Assembly: GCF_002387895.1 (NCBI RefSeq)
Contig: NZ_DGLI01000018.1
Location: 1 to 23,603 of the forward strand
Reading direction: 5' to 3'
Length of the DNA: 23,603 bases
Origin: Clostridium sp. UBA4548
GTDB taxonomy: Bacteria > Bacillota > Clostridia > Clostridiales > Clostridiaceae
Position numbers and translations under genes: made by a program. The notes under the pieces were generated by a model that had not been told where the DNA came from, did not search any database, and was given only the letters and a program-made list of their open reading frames with translations. Below are positions 1 to 8,010 of the stretch, in pieces (the stretch's first letter is position 1; every line of letters begins with the position of its first letter).

Positions 1-273
1 AACTTTAACTTGACTCAAACAGTTTACTTAAGGAATAGCATAACTGAAGGTTTTATGGTATATTTAAACTTATGTAAGATTGCTAAAGGATTCTAAGCCA
101 AGGACTAATTATGTTGATTTGTTAAATCTTCAGGAAAAATAAGTTGGATTTACATACTATTATAACTTTAGGTTTGGTTCCTTAGAGTAAGGGTTGCAAT
201 ATGTTTTAAAATGATAAATACCTTGTAAACAAGACAAGGTTAAACAGAATAATAAAAAAAGGAAGTGAATTAA
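1..273. other. Intergenic leader upstream of glnS
   Basis: No gene is visible here. A 7-bp hairpin (ACCTTGT at 220-226 with ACAAGGT at 234-240) sits about 33 bases before the glnS start. I looked for the T-box antiterminator motif (AGGGTGG...ACCGCG type), which often precedes synthetase genes in Firmicutes, and did not find it, so T-box control is not supported. The upstream gene must end before the window. Confidence 0.5.
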
Positions 274-1938
274 ATGGCAGATAACTATACAAGTACTTCG
301 TCAAACTTTATTAAAAGAATTGTGGTGGACGACCTACAAAGTGGCAAGCATAAGGAAATTATAACTCGTTTTCCACCAGAACCAAATGGTTATCTACATA
401 TCGGTCACGCAAAGTCAATAGTATTAAACTTTGAGTTAGCTGATGAATTTAAAGGAAAAACAAATCTTCGTTTTGATGATACAAATCCAGTAAAGGAAGA
501 TACAGAGTACGTAGAATCTATTAAAGAGGATGTTAAGTGGTTAGGATTTAACTGGGATAACTTATTCTTTGCTTCAGATTACTTTGAAGAAATGTACAAT
601 AGAGCAATACTTTTAATTAAAAAGAGTAAAGCTTATGTTTGTGATTTAACTCCAGAGGAAATCAGACAATATAGAGGAACTTTAACTGAGCCAGGAAAAG
701 AAAGTCCATATAGAAATAGAACAGTAGAAGAGAACTTAGATTTATTTGATAGAATGAGAAAAGGTGAGTTTAAAGATGGAGAGAAGGTTTTAAGAGCAAA
801 AATTGACATGGCTTCTCCAAATATTAATATGAGAGATCCAATTATTTATCGTATTTCTCATGCTACTCATCACAATACAGGAGATAAATGGTGTGTTTAT
901 CCAATGTATGATTTTGCACATCCATTAGAAGATGCTATTGAGGATGTAACACATTCTATTTGCACTTTAGAATTTGAAGATCATAGACCACTATATGATT
1001 GGGTGGTTAAAGAGTGTGAAATGGGAAGTCAGCCTCAACAAATTGAGTTTGCAAGACTTAATATGACTAACACTGTTATGAGTAAGAGAAAGCTTAAAGC
1101 TCTTGTGGATGCACAAGTAGTTGACGGATGGGATGATCCAAGAATGCCAACTATAGCTGGATTTAGAAGAAGAGGTTTTACTGCTGAAGCGATTCGTAAT
1201 TTCTGCAGAGAAATTGGGGTTGCTAAAAATGATAGTGTGGTAGATGCTCAAATGCTTGAATACTTTATAAGAGAGGACTTAGGTCCAAAGGTTCCAAGAA
1301 CTATGGGAGTTTTAAGGCCATTAAAGGTAGTTATAACAAACTATCCAGAAAATGGTGTTGAAATGTTAGATATAGAAAATAACCCAGATGATGAATCAAT
1401 GGGAAAAAGAAAAGTTCCTTTCTCAAGAGAGATTTATATAGAGCAAGATGACTTTATGGAAGAGCCACCTAAAAAGTATTTTAGATTATTCCCAGGAAAT
1501 GAAGTTAGACTTAAAGGAGCATATTTCATAAAATGTAATGACTTTATAAAGGATGACAACGGAAACGTGGTAGAAGTACACTGTACTTACGACCCAGAGA
1601 CAAAGAGTGGAACTGGCTTTACTGGAAGAAAAGTTAAAGGTACAATTCATTGGGTAGATGCAAAGTCAGCAATACCTGCAGAGTTTAGACTATATGAACC
1701 ACTAATCTTAGATGAAAATCAAGATGATAACAAGGATTTTCTACAAAATGTTAATCCAAACTCCATGGAAGTTTTACAAGGTTATGTAGAGCCTAATATG
1801 AAGGAAACAAAGAAGCAGGATAAGTTCCAATTCTTCAGACATGGATACTTTAATGTAGATAGTAAATACTCTACTGAAGATAAACCAGTGTTTAATAGGA
1901 TTGTGTCCCTAAAGAGTTCCTTCAAAATTGAAAAATAA
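274..1938 (+). CDS. glnS: Glutaminyl-tRNA synthetase
   Basis: Charges tRNA-Gln with glutamine using ATP in the cytoplasm. The 554-residue length matches the bacterial GlnRS family. The class I HIGH signature lies at residues 42-45 inside PPEPNGYLHIGHAKS. The KMSKS-equivalent loop is VMSKRKL, with MSK at 269-271, in the form typical of GlnRS rather than GluRS. The N-terminal catalytic domain covers roughly residues 25-330, and the C-terminal half has the two-barrel anticodon-binding region typical of GlnRS. The ATG start follows GGAAGTGA at a normal distance. The gene is monocistronic, closed by a strong hairpin at 1981-2013. Many low-GC bacteria lack GlnRS and use GatCAB transamidation, but several clostridia keep both. 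Identification is secure. Confidence 0.97.
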   Translation: MADNYTSTSSNFIKRIVVDDLQSGKHKEIITRFPPEPNGYLHIGHAKSIVLNFELADEFKGKTNLRFDDTNPVKEDTEYVESIKEDVKWLGFNWDNLFFASDYFEEMYNRAILLIKKSKAYVCDLTPEEIRQYRGTLTEPGKESPYRNRTVEENLDLFDRMRKGEFKDGEKVLRAKIDMASPNINMRDPIIYRISHATHHNTGDKWCVYPMYDFAHPLEDAIEDVTHSICTLEFEDHRPLYDWVVKECEMGSQPQQIEFARLNMTNTVMSKRKLKALVDAQVVDGWDDPRMPTIAGFRRRGFTAEAIRNFCREIGVAKNDSVVDAQMLEYFIREDLGPKVPRTMGVLRPLKVVITNYPENGVEMLDIENNPDDESMGKRKVPFSREIYIEQDDFMEEPPKKYFRLFPGNEVRLKGAYFIKCNDFIKDDNGNVVEVHCTYDPETKSGTGFTGRKVKGTIHWVDAKSAIPAEFRLYEPLILDENQDDNKDFLQNVNPNSMEVLQGYVEPNMKETKKQDKFQFFRHGYFNVDSKYSTEDKPVFNRIVSLKSSFKIEK

Positions 1939-1980
1939 TAATATAATACAAAATTAATTATTAAAACGGTTTACTTCATA

Positions 1981-2024
1981 GGGATTTAAAGTTAAAACTT
2001 AACTTTAAATCCCTTAAAATTTTT
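1981..2024 (+). terminator. Rho-independent terminator of glnS
   Basis: A perfect 15-bp stem (1981-1995 with 1999-2013), a 3-base AAC loop and a following T-rich tract. It lies 42 bases after the glnS stop codon. Confidence 0.85.
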
Positions 2025-2300
2025 AAAGGGAACTATAAGCTTTTATTTTTCCAAATCCATATCCACGTAACATAAAATAATTAATAATAAACACATGAAA
2101 TTAGTGGGCGATTTATATGAATTATAAATTAGTAGTGATAATTTAACAGCTATAAATAAACCTTTTCTTCAAATACTATAGATATGAAATCTAAGTTAAA
2201 ATCTTTTACTTTATTAGTAAGGATATTGCTTTGATTTTATCTAGACCTTAAAGTTGAAGTGTAATATTTCATCTTTAAAGAACTATAAAGTATAACTTAC
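2025..2300. other. AT-rich gap without a gene
   Basis: I see no ORF with a usable ribosome binding site on either strand and no strong hairpin. It should contain the promoter of the 54-residue ORF that follows, but I could not pick a convincing -35/-10 pair. Confidence 0.4.
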
Positions 2301-2315
2301 GAGGAGGTTTTTTGT

Positions 2316-2480
2316 ATGAGAAAAATGCCAAAAGGAATGCACGAAGATGCTATAGAAGCGACTAAGAATTTATTGAGAGAAAATGTAGGTATGGACCAAA
2401 TAGGTGCTATAACAGGATTAAAACCTGAAGAAGTACAAGAAATACAAAGAAAAAATAATATAAAGGGAATAAAATATTAA
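2316..2480 (+). CDS. Small orphan protein, 54 residues, HTH-like tail
   Basis: An ATG start sits 8 bases after a near-ideal GAGGAGG, strong evidence of translation. The product starts MRKMPKGMHEDAIEATKNLL and contains MDQIGAITGLKPEEVQEIQ at about residues 26-44. That segment has the form of a short helix-turn-helix of the kind found at the C-terminal tail of Rpn/PD-(D/E)XK transposase-like nucleases (family knowledge, from memory). Here it stands alone with its own RBS, so it may be a free-standing small protein or a remnant that gained a start. There is no signal peptide, cysteine or membrane segment. Neighbours (glnS and a purine permease) give no functional hint. Function unknown. Confidence 0.72.
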   Translation: MRKMPKGMHEDAIEATKNLLRENVGMDQIGAITGLKPEEVQEIQRKNNIKGIKY

Positions 2481-2513
2481 AAGTTAAGAACCTTTAAATT
2501 ATTTTTAACTAGG

Positions 2514-2542
2514 TGGAGTTTTTTCTAGAAGTTTGATATAAT
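2514..2542 (+). promoter_or_regulatory. Extended -10 promoter for the purine permease leader
   Basis: A perfect TATAAT at 2537-2542 preceded by TG at -15 (TGATATAAT), with a weak -35 (TGGAGT) at 2514-2519 and 17-base spacing. Transcription would start near 2549 and leave a leader of about 220 bases before the permease. Confidence 0.6.
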
Positions 2543-2572
2543 ACTACTTGCATTAATTAAAGATAAAAGAGA

Positions 2573-2679
2573 TTTTGTAGAATAAAACTTTCGCTTTATT
2601 GAAGAGGAAGCTAGAATACAAAAATAAACTTTGAAACAAAGATAACTTTGAAAGGAGTGTAACCTTCTTTCAAAGTTAT
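2573..2679 (+). promoter_or_regulatory. Structured 5' leader with mutually exclusive hairpins
   Basis: The leader contains TTTTGTA (2573-2579) paired with TACAAAA (2617-2623), enclosing a smaller AATAAA/TTTATT hairpin. A 13-bp stem follows (2642-2654 with 2667-2679). The ten bases AACTTTGAAA occur at both 2627-2636 and 2644-2653, and either copy can pair with TTTCAAAGTT at 2668-2677. This looks like an alternative-structure switch. The purine-riboswitch core bases (TATA junction, TTTCTACC) are not there, and the T-run at 2694-2700 is 14 bases away from the stem, so it is not a classic attenuator. Confidence 0.4.
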
Positions 2680-2770
2680 TAATTAATATGAAGTTTTTTT
2701 CATTGTTTTACCTTGATTAAGTTTTAGTTAGTGTGGGTGGGAGAGGGATTCAAGAAAAGGAAGTAATACT

Positions 2771-4060
2771 TTGAATAGGTTATTTAAAGTTAAGGAAAGT
2801 AACTCTACCATTAAGAAAGAAATAATAGGTGGATTAACTTCTTTTTTTGCTGTAGTTTACATCGTAGCAGTTAATTCATCTATCCTATCTGATGCTGGTG
2901 TTCCTATAGAAGGAGCAATAATAGCCACTGTAGTGTCATGCTTTGTGGGCTGTTTATTAGTAGCTTTAATGGGAAACTCCCCAGTAATACTTGTTCCAGG
3001 CATGGGGATTAATGCATTATTTTCTTACACTATAGTTCAATCTATGGGGTTAAGTTGGCAACAAGCTTTAGGTACTGTTTTTATGTCAGGTATTTTATTT
3101 TCTGTGGTAGCCTTTACTAGGTTATCTAAGATTCTTACAGAAGCAATACCAACTTCTTTAAAGGAGGCCATTACTGTAGGTATTGGTATACTAATTACCT
3201 TTATTGGTCTTCAAAAAAGTGGCATAATAATTCCTAATGAGGCTACTTTTGTAGTTCTAGGAAATTTCAAGGATCCTAAGGTTTATGTAACCTTTATTAA
3301 CCTAGTAATAACTCTTTTTCTCTTTATAAAAAATGTACCAGGAAACTTTTTAATAAGTATGGTTCTCGGAACTGTGGTATCCATGTTTTTTGGTGTGGTA
3401 AGTTTGCAGGATTTTACCCTAAATGGTATAAATCTTAAAGCCTATGGTGAAGTTTTAGGTGCCATGAGTTTTAGTGGGATTTTCACCTCTACATTTTGGA
3501 TAGCTACATTTTCATTATCACTGGTATTAGTTTTTGAGAATTTGGGTTTATTACATGGACAAGTAAATATAATGCTGAATCAGCCAGAGAAGTATAATAA
3601 GACCTTTAGAGCTATAGGAATTTCTGTTATTGCTTCAGGATTTTTAGGTACAAGTCCCACTGTAACTTCTATTGAAGGTGCTGCAGGGATGGCTGCTGGC
3701 GGAAGAACTGGATTAACTTCAATAGTAGCAGGGTTAGCATTTTTGGTATCTTTACTATTCATACCAGTTATTAAAACCATACCAAATACTGCAATAACTC
3801 CTATATTAGTTATTATCGGTGGACTTATGATTAAAAATGTAACCCATATTAATTTTGAAGATTTTACAGAAGGGTTTCCAGCATTTTTGACCATAGCTAT
3901 GATTCCATTAACCTTTAGTATAGTAGATGGTATGGCTTTTGGATTTATTGCTTATCCAGTAGTAAAGCTGTGTGCTAGTAGTGGTAGTAAAGTTAGAATA
4001 CCTATGTATTTGATATCTTCAATGTTTTTGATAAACTTTATACTACACATTATAGGTTAA
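2771..4060 (+). CDS. NCS2/AzgA-type purine permease
   Basis: A polytopic inner-membrane protein predicted to import a purine base (guanine, hypoxanthine or adenine) by proton symport. The 429 residues are nearly all hydrophobic helices. It begins KKEIIGGLTSFFAVVYIVAVN and carries VPGMGINA at residues 75-82, both hallmarks of the AzgA/PbuG/PbuO branch of the nucleobase:cation symporter-2 family. The second-half segment EGAAGMAAGGRTGLTS is also diagnostic. The start is TTG, 7 bases after GGAAG; no upstream ATG is in frame with a better RBS. It is monocistronic with its own promoter, a long leader and a strong terminator. The exact substrate (PbuG-like or PbuO-like) cannot be told from sequence alone, so no symbol is assigned. 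Confidence 0.9.
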   Translation: MNRLFKVKESNSTIKKEIIGGLTSFFAVVYIVAVNSSILSDAGVPIEGAIIATVVSCFVGCLLVALMGNSPVILVPGMGINALFSYTIVQSMGLSWQQALGTVFMSGILFSVVAFTRLSKILTEAIPTSLKEAITVGIGILITFIGLQKSGIIIPNEATFVVLGNFKDPKVYVTFINLVITLFLFIKNVPGNFLISMVLGTVVSMFFGVVSLQDFTLNGINLKAYGEVLGAMSFSGIFTSTFWIATFSLSLVLVFENLGLLHGQVNIMLNQPEKYNKTFRAIGISVIASGFLGTSPTVTSIEGAAGMAAGGRTGLTSIVAGLAFLVSLLFIPVIKTIPNTAITPILVIIGGLMIKNVTHINFEDFTEGFPAFLTIAMIPLTFSIVDGMAFGFIAYPVVKLCASSGSKVRIPMYLISSMFLINFILHIIG

Positions 4061-4102
4061 GGCATTAAAAAGTAAAAATTTATTTTAATAATTTAAATTA
4101 AG

Positions 4103-4134
4103 AACCTCCACTATCTTTAGTGGAGGTTTTTTTT
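4103..4134 (+). terminator. Rho-independent terminator of the permease gene
   Basis: A perfect 11-bp stem (AACCTCCACTA at 4103-4113 with its complement at 4118-4128), a TCTT loop, then a run of T to 4134. Confidence 0.93.
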
Positions 4135-4329
4135 ATAAGTAAACATATAATGGTTATTAAAAATAAAGAGTACAAGGCTAATGAATTTCATATAAATTTT
4201 TACAAATAAGAATAAAAACTTAAGCATAAAGGTATCCTAAGAAATAGGAATAAGTCTATTTTAAAAAGTTTATAAGTTGTAAAGGTTAATAGACTTAAAT
4301 ATTTTTACATAAAATTGGAGGTTATGAAA

Positions 4330-4521
4330 ATGAAAGCAGCAGTTAATAAAGATGAATGTATTTCTTGTGGTTTATGCCCAAGTCTTTGCCCAGAGGTTTT
4401 TGAATTCGAAGATGACGGAAAAGCTGGTGTAGTTGTAGACGTAGTACCAAAGGAAAGTGAAGACTGCGCAAAAGAGGCAGAAGCTAGTTGTCCAACAAGT
4501 GCTATTGAAGTATCAGAGTAA
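4330..4521 (+). CDS. Ferredoxin, single [4Fe-4S] cluster
   Basis: A small cytoplasmic electron carrier of 63 residues. C10, C13 and C16 (CISCGLC) plus C54 in the SCPTSAI motif give the four ligands of one [4Fe-4S] cluster. C20 (in LCP) and C46 lie where mono-cluster ferredoxins of the Desulfovibrio/Thermotoga type form a disulfide in place of the second cluster (family knowledge). The protein is acidic, as expected. An upstream in-frame TTG at 4315 is part of the RBS itself (TTGGAGG) and the ATG at 4324 is only 2 bases from GGAGG. The ATG at 4330, with 8-base spacing, is the best start. No redox partner gene is adjacent. Confidence 0.93.
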   Translation: MKAAVNKDECISCGLCPSLCPEVFEFEDDGKAGVVVDVVPKESEDCAKEAEASCPTSAIEVSE

Positions 4522-4544
4522 TAGCTTAATTGTGTATGAGTTTA

Positions 4545-4615
4545 CCAATGAAATTTCAATAATGAGGTTATCTGGATTTCAGATGATTTTACTTATAAAG
4601 TAGTAACTTCATTGG
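4545..4615 (+). other. Possible three-way-junction RNA in the ferredoxin 3' region
   Basis: CCAATGAA (4545-4552) pairs with TTCATTGG (4608-4615), closing a segment with two further hairpins: one around ATCTG/CAGAT, extendable to 8 bp with G-U pairs, and TACTT (4590-4594) with AAGTA (4598-4602). It lies between the ferredoxin stop and its terminator. It could be a 3'-UTR stability element or a small RNA. It matches no riboswitch I recognise. Confidence 0.35.
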
Positions 4616-4660
4616 AACTTGTATAATTGATAAATATTAAGTATGTGCCTAATCCTTTGA

Positions 4661-4695
4661 AAATCAACGAAGAAAAAAGCTTCGTTGATTTTTTT
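4661..4695 (+). terminator. Rho-independent terminator of the ferredoxin transcript
   Basis: A 12-bp stem, AAATCAACGAAG (4661-4672) with its complement at 4680-4691, followed by T to 4695. Confidence 0.9.
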
Positions 4696-5004
4696 GTATA
4701 AAAATATAAGAGAAAGGGTTTTAACTAGCCATTAACTATATGCAAATTTTAAGGTTGGATTTTTGTTTGTAGGCAATTATGGGAGAATTTTAATAAATAC
4801 TAAAACTTTGAGGAACTTTGATGATTAATATTAAAATAAATATAATATAAATTTTAATATAGAAGAATAATTAGTGCTAATTTTTAAAAATATGTAAAGT
4901 TTATGAGGATTTTTACAAAGTAAAACTAAATAATAATGAAGTTTATAGGAATTTTATTAAATTAATTAAACTATTATTAATAAAATGTTTCGACTTTAAA
5001 CATA
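4696..5004. other. AT-rich gap upstream of the ABC importer operon
   Basis: No gene is seen. It holds an imperfect palindrome, AATTAG-TG-CTAATT at 4869-4882, about 130 bases before the operon promoter. That could be an operator or chance in very AT-rich DNA. Confidence 0.35.
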
Positions 5005-5034
5005 TTCACATTTATAGGTAAATATATTTATACT
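5005..5034 (+). promoter_or_regulatory. Promoter of the DUF3798 ABC importer operon
   Basis: A -35 TTCACA at 5005-5010 (5 of 6 consensus), an 18-base spacer and -10 TATACT at 5029-5034. The predicted start near 5041 is just before the AGGGGG ribosome binding site at 5047-5052, giving a very short leader. Confidence 0.6.
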
Positions 5035-5060
5035 ATTAAAAATTATAGGGGGCGAATATA

Positions 5061-6212
5061 TTGTTAAAAAAAGTTCTTGCAGGGGTTTTAACTGGATTAA
5101 TGGTTTTAGGAATGGTTGGCTGCGGTCCTAAAAGTCCAGTAGAAGGTGGAGGCACTGCTAAAAATGACAAGTATAAAATAGGAATTATAACCGGTACAGT
5201 TTCTCAAGGAGAAGAAGAGTACAGAGCAGCAGAGAAAATGAAGCAAAAATATGGAGATAAAATAGTGCTTCAAACTTATCCAGACAGTTTTATGAAGGAG
5301 CAAGAAACAACAATAGCTAATACATTAACTTTAGCATCAGATCCAGAAGTTAAGGCTATAATATTTGTTCAAGCAGTACCAGGAGCATCTGCTGCTATTG
5401 ATAAGGTTAAAGAAAAAAGACCTGATATGCTTTTTGTTGCAGGGGTTCCAGGAGAAGATCCAGCAATGATAGCTGGAAAGGCTGATGTAATTTTACAAGC
5501 TGATGAGCTTGGAATGGGTAAAACAGTTATACAGCAGGCAAAAAAACAAGGAGCTAAGACTTTTGTTCACTACTCTTTCCCAAGGCATATGTCTTACGAA
5601 TTACTTGCTCAAAGAAGAGATTTGTTCAAAAAGACTTGTGAAGAGTTAGGATTAAAATTTGTTGATGCAACAGCACCAGACCCAACTGGAGATGCTGGAG
5701 TTCCAGGAGCACAACAATTTATTCTTGAAGACGTTCCAAGAAAGGTTCAAGAGTTTGGAAAAGATACAGCATTCTTTAGCACAAACTGTTCAATGCAAGA
5801 ACCACTTATTAAGTCAGTATTAGCACAAGGAGCTATATTCCCACAACAATGTTGTCCATCACCATACCATGCTTACCCAGGAGCACTTGGAATACAAATT
5901 CCAGATGATAAAAAGGGTGATGTTCAATTTATAGTTAAGGAAATTGAGAAGAAAATTGCAGAAAAGGGTGGCAAAGGTAAGTTCTCAACTTGGCCAGTAC
6001 CTGTAAATATGTTATTCGTTGAAGCAGGAACAGAATATGCTATGCAAGTTCTAGAAGGTAAAACTAAGGGTAAAAATGACAAAGCTAAGTTAGAGGAAAC
6101 TATTGCTAAGATTTTAGGGAGCAAGATTAATGTATCACCTTTAAAAGATGAAAAAGCTAATAAGACTTACGATAATTATTATTTATTATTATCGGATTAT
6201 ATAAACTTCTAA
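5061..6212 (+). CDS. DUF3798 lipoprotein, ABC importer binding protein
   Basis: The predicted extracytoplasmic substrate-binding component. The 383-residue product opens with a lipoprotein signal (KK, hydrophobic core, then LGMVGC with lipidated C21). The mature part begins after a flexible linker with KYKIGIITGTVSQGEEEYRA, the signature I associate with DUF3798 (PF12683), a family with the periplasmic-binding-protein fold. The start is TTG, 8 bases after AGGGGG. It is first in an operon with an RbsA-like ATPase and two BPD_transp_2 permeases, the arrangement of BMP/nucleoside and simple-sugar importers, but the binding protein is not BmpA-like, so the ligand is unknown. The mature protein contains several Cys, including a CC pair (QQCCPSPYHAYPG), which may matter for folding or ligand binding. 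Confidence 0.88.
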   Translation: MLKKVLAGVLTGLMVLGMVGCGPKSPVEGGGTAKNDKYKIGIITGTVSQGEEEYRAAEKMKQKYGDKIVLQTYPDSFMKEQETTIANTLTLASDPEVKAIIFVQAVPGASAAIDKVKEKRPDMLFVAGVPGEDPAMIAGKADVILQADELGMGKTVIQQAKKQGAKTFVHYSFPRHMSYELLAQRRDLFKKTCEELGLKFVDATAPDPTGDAGVPGAQQFILEDVPRKVQEFGKDTAFFSTNCSMQEPLIKSVLAQGAIFPQQCCPSPYHAYPGALGIQIPDDKKGDVQFIVKEIEKKIAEKGGKGKFSTWPVPVNMLFVEAGTEYAMQVLEGKTKGKNDKAKLEETIAKILGSKINVSPLKDEKANKTYDNYYLLLSDYINF

Positions 6213-6299
6213 AAATAATTCTGAATTTTCTAAAAAATAGTAAGGATGTAGATTTACTACTTTTAGAAGAAAAATAAGGTTAGTAATTTTTTAACTATG

Positions 6300-6355
6300 C
6301 TTTAGAAGGGAAAAGCCTAAAGAATTAGTTTCATCAGGTAGAATCCCTTCTAAAG
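6300..6355 (+). other. 12-bp stem-loop between binding-protein and ATPase genes
   Basis: CTTTAGAAGGGA (6300-6311) pairs perfectly with TCCCTTCTAAAG (6344-6355) across a 32-base loop. No T-run follows, so it is not a terminator. It lies in the 169-base gap between the lipoprotein and ATPase genes. There it could protect the upstream mRNA segment and so keep binding protein in excess over the membrane parts, a common arrangement in binding-protein operons (inference). Confidence 0.55.
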
Positions 6356-6381
6356 TATTAAATATACGAGGAGGGGGAAGC

Positions 6382-8010
6382 ATGGAGAAAAAATATGTGC
6401 TCCGTATGGAGAACATTGAAAAAGAGTATTTTGGAAACTCGGTACTTAAAGGTGTTAGTTTAAATATAAAACCTGGAGAAATTCATGCACTACTTGGGGA
6501 AAATGGTGCAGGTAAGTCTACTTTAATGAATATTTTATTTGGAATGCCTGTAATTCATTCTACAGGCGGATTTAAAGGACAAGTGTATTTAAATGAAGAG
6601 CCTATAGCTATAAAATCTCCAAAGAATGCCATGGACTTAGGGATTGGTATGGTACATCAAGAGTTTATGCTTATTCCAGGTTTTACAGTGGCTGAAAATA
6701 TAAAAATTAATAGAGAAATTACTAAGAATTCTGTTATCAGTAGAATATTTGGGGAAAATTTAAAAACCCTTGATTATAAAGCTATGAATAAGGATGGTAA
6801 GGAGGCATTAAAAACCACTGGAATTGGTATTGATGAGCTTGCTTATGTTTCTAGTCTTCCAGTAGGTTATATGCAGTTTGTTGAAATTGCAAGGGAGATA
6901 GATAAGAAGAATATTAAACTTTTAGTGTTTGATGAACCTACAGCAGTTCTTACAGAAAGTGAAGCTGAAACGTTAATTGCTGCTATGAGAAGTATTGCTA
7001 ACAGTGGAATCGCTATTATATTCATAACACATAGACTAGATGAGGTTATGGAGGCAGCTGACAATATTACAATTTTAAGAGATGGACAGCTTGTTGCTAC
7101 AGTAGAAAAGAAAAATACTAATGTAGTTCAGCTTGCTGAGTATATGGTTGGAAGAAAACTTGAAATTATAAGAAAAGTAGAGGAGAAAAAAGAGTCAGAG
7201 GGAGAAGTAATTTTAAACATTGACAATCTAGTGGTAGAAATGCCAGGGGAGAGAGTAAAAGGAGTAAGCCTTCAGGTTAAAAAAGGAGAAATCTTAGGTA
7301 TTGGTGGCCTCGCTGGTCAAGGTAAAATTGGTATTGCAAATGGAATTATGGGACTTCATAAAGCAAGTGGAGAAATAACTTTAGAAGGGAAACCTTTAGT
7401 TTTAAATTCGCCCAAGGAGTCACTAGAAAGCAAACTGGCCTTTGTTTCAGAGGATAGAAGAGGAATTGGTCTTCTTCTTGATAATTCTATAGAGCTTAAT
7501 ATAGCAGTAACCTCCATGGAGATAAATGGAGAGTTCTTTAAAAACTTTGGACCTATAAAGGTAGTGGACTCTAAAAGAGTTAGAGCTTATACAAACTCTA
7601 TGATTAAAGATTTAGATATAAGGTGCACAGGACCTACTCAACTAACCAGAAGGCTTAGTGGTGGAAATCAGCAGAAGGTGTGCATTGCAAGGGCTTTAAC
7701 ACTAAATCCAAAAGTGCTGTTTGTATCTGAACCTACTAGAGGAATTGATATAGGAGCTAAAAAGTTAGTATTAGATACCCTAGTGAAACTTAACAAGGAA
7801 AAAGGCATGACCATAGTAATGACCTCTAGTGAGCTTGCAGAATTAAGGTCAATTTCCGATAGGATTGCCATAATCACAGAGGGCAAGGTAGCAGGTATAT
7901 TAAAACCAGAGGCTCCTGATGCAGACTTTGGACTTTTAATGTCTGGCTTAAACACAGATGTAAAAATAGAGGAGCAAAGGGAGGTGGAAGAAAATCATGG
8001 AGAAAGTTAA
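6382..8010 (+). CDS. RbsA-like ABC importer ATPase with two nucleotide-binding domains
   Basis: Energises uptake by hydrolysing ATP at the cytoplasmic face. The 542-residue protein is two fused NBDs, as in RbsA, MglA, NupO and the BMP-type importers. NBD1: Walker A GENGAGKS at 39-46, Q-loop VHQEFM, signature LPVGYMQ at 159-165 (degenerate from LSGGQ), and Walker B with D184-E185 in VFDEPT. NBD2: altered Walker A GLAGQGKI at 309-316 (no S/T after the Lys), canonical signature LSGGNQQK from 425, and VSEPTRGID with E450 after Ser where Asp is usual. Such NBD asymmetry is normal for this family. ATG start after GAGGAGGGGG. Its end overlaps the first permease by 14 bases, indicating translational coupling. 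Confidence 0.94.
   Translation: MEKKYVLRMENIEKEYFGNSVLKGVSLNIKPGEIHALLGENGAGKSTLMNILFGMPVIHSTGGFKGQVYLNEEPIAIKSPKNAMDLGIGMVHQEFMLIPGFTVAENIKINREITKNSVISRIFGENLKTLDYKAMNKDGKEALKTTGIGIDELAYVSSLPVGYMQFVEIAREIDKKNIKLLVFDEPTAVLTESEAETLIAAMRSIANSGIAIIFITHRLDEVMEAADNITILRDGQLVATVEKKNTNVVQLAEYMVGRKLEIIRKVEEKKESEGEVILNIDNLVVEMPGERVKGVSLQVKKGEILGIGGLAGQGKIGIANGIMGLHKASGEITLEGKPLVLNSPKESLESKLAFVSEDRRGIGLLLDNSIELNIAVTSMEINGEFFKNFGPIKVVDSKRVRAYTNSMIKDLDIRCTGPTQLTRRLSGGNQQKVCIARALTLNPKVLFVSEPTRGIDIGAKKLVLDTLVKLNKEKGMTIVMTSSELAELRSISDRIAIITEGKVAGILKPEAPDADFGLLMSGLNTDVKIEEQREVEENHGES

Noticed and set aside
1..273. T-box riboswitch upstream of glnS
   Set aside because: No AGGGTGG-type antiterminator sequence or terminator hairpin lies in this leader; only one small hairpin occurs.
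991..1251. Minus-strand ORF inside glnS
   Set aside because: Fully antisense to a secure gene, no RBS and no family resemblance; a shadow frame.
2481..2770. Canonical purine riboswitch upstream of the purine permease
   Set aside because: Core bases of the J2/3 (TTTCTACC) and loop motifs of the purine aptamer are absent.
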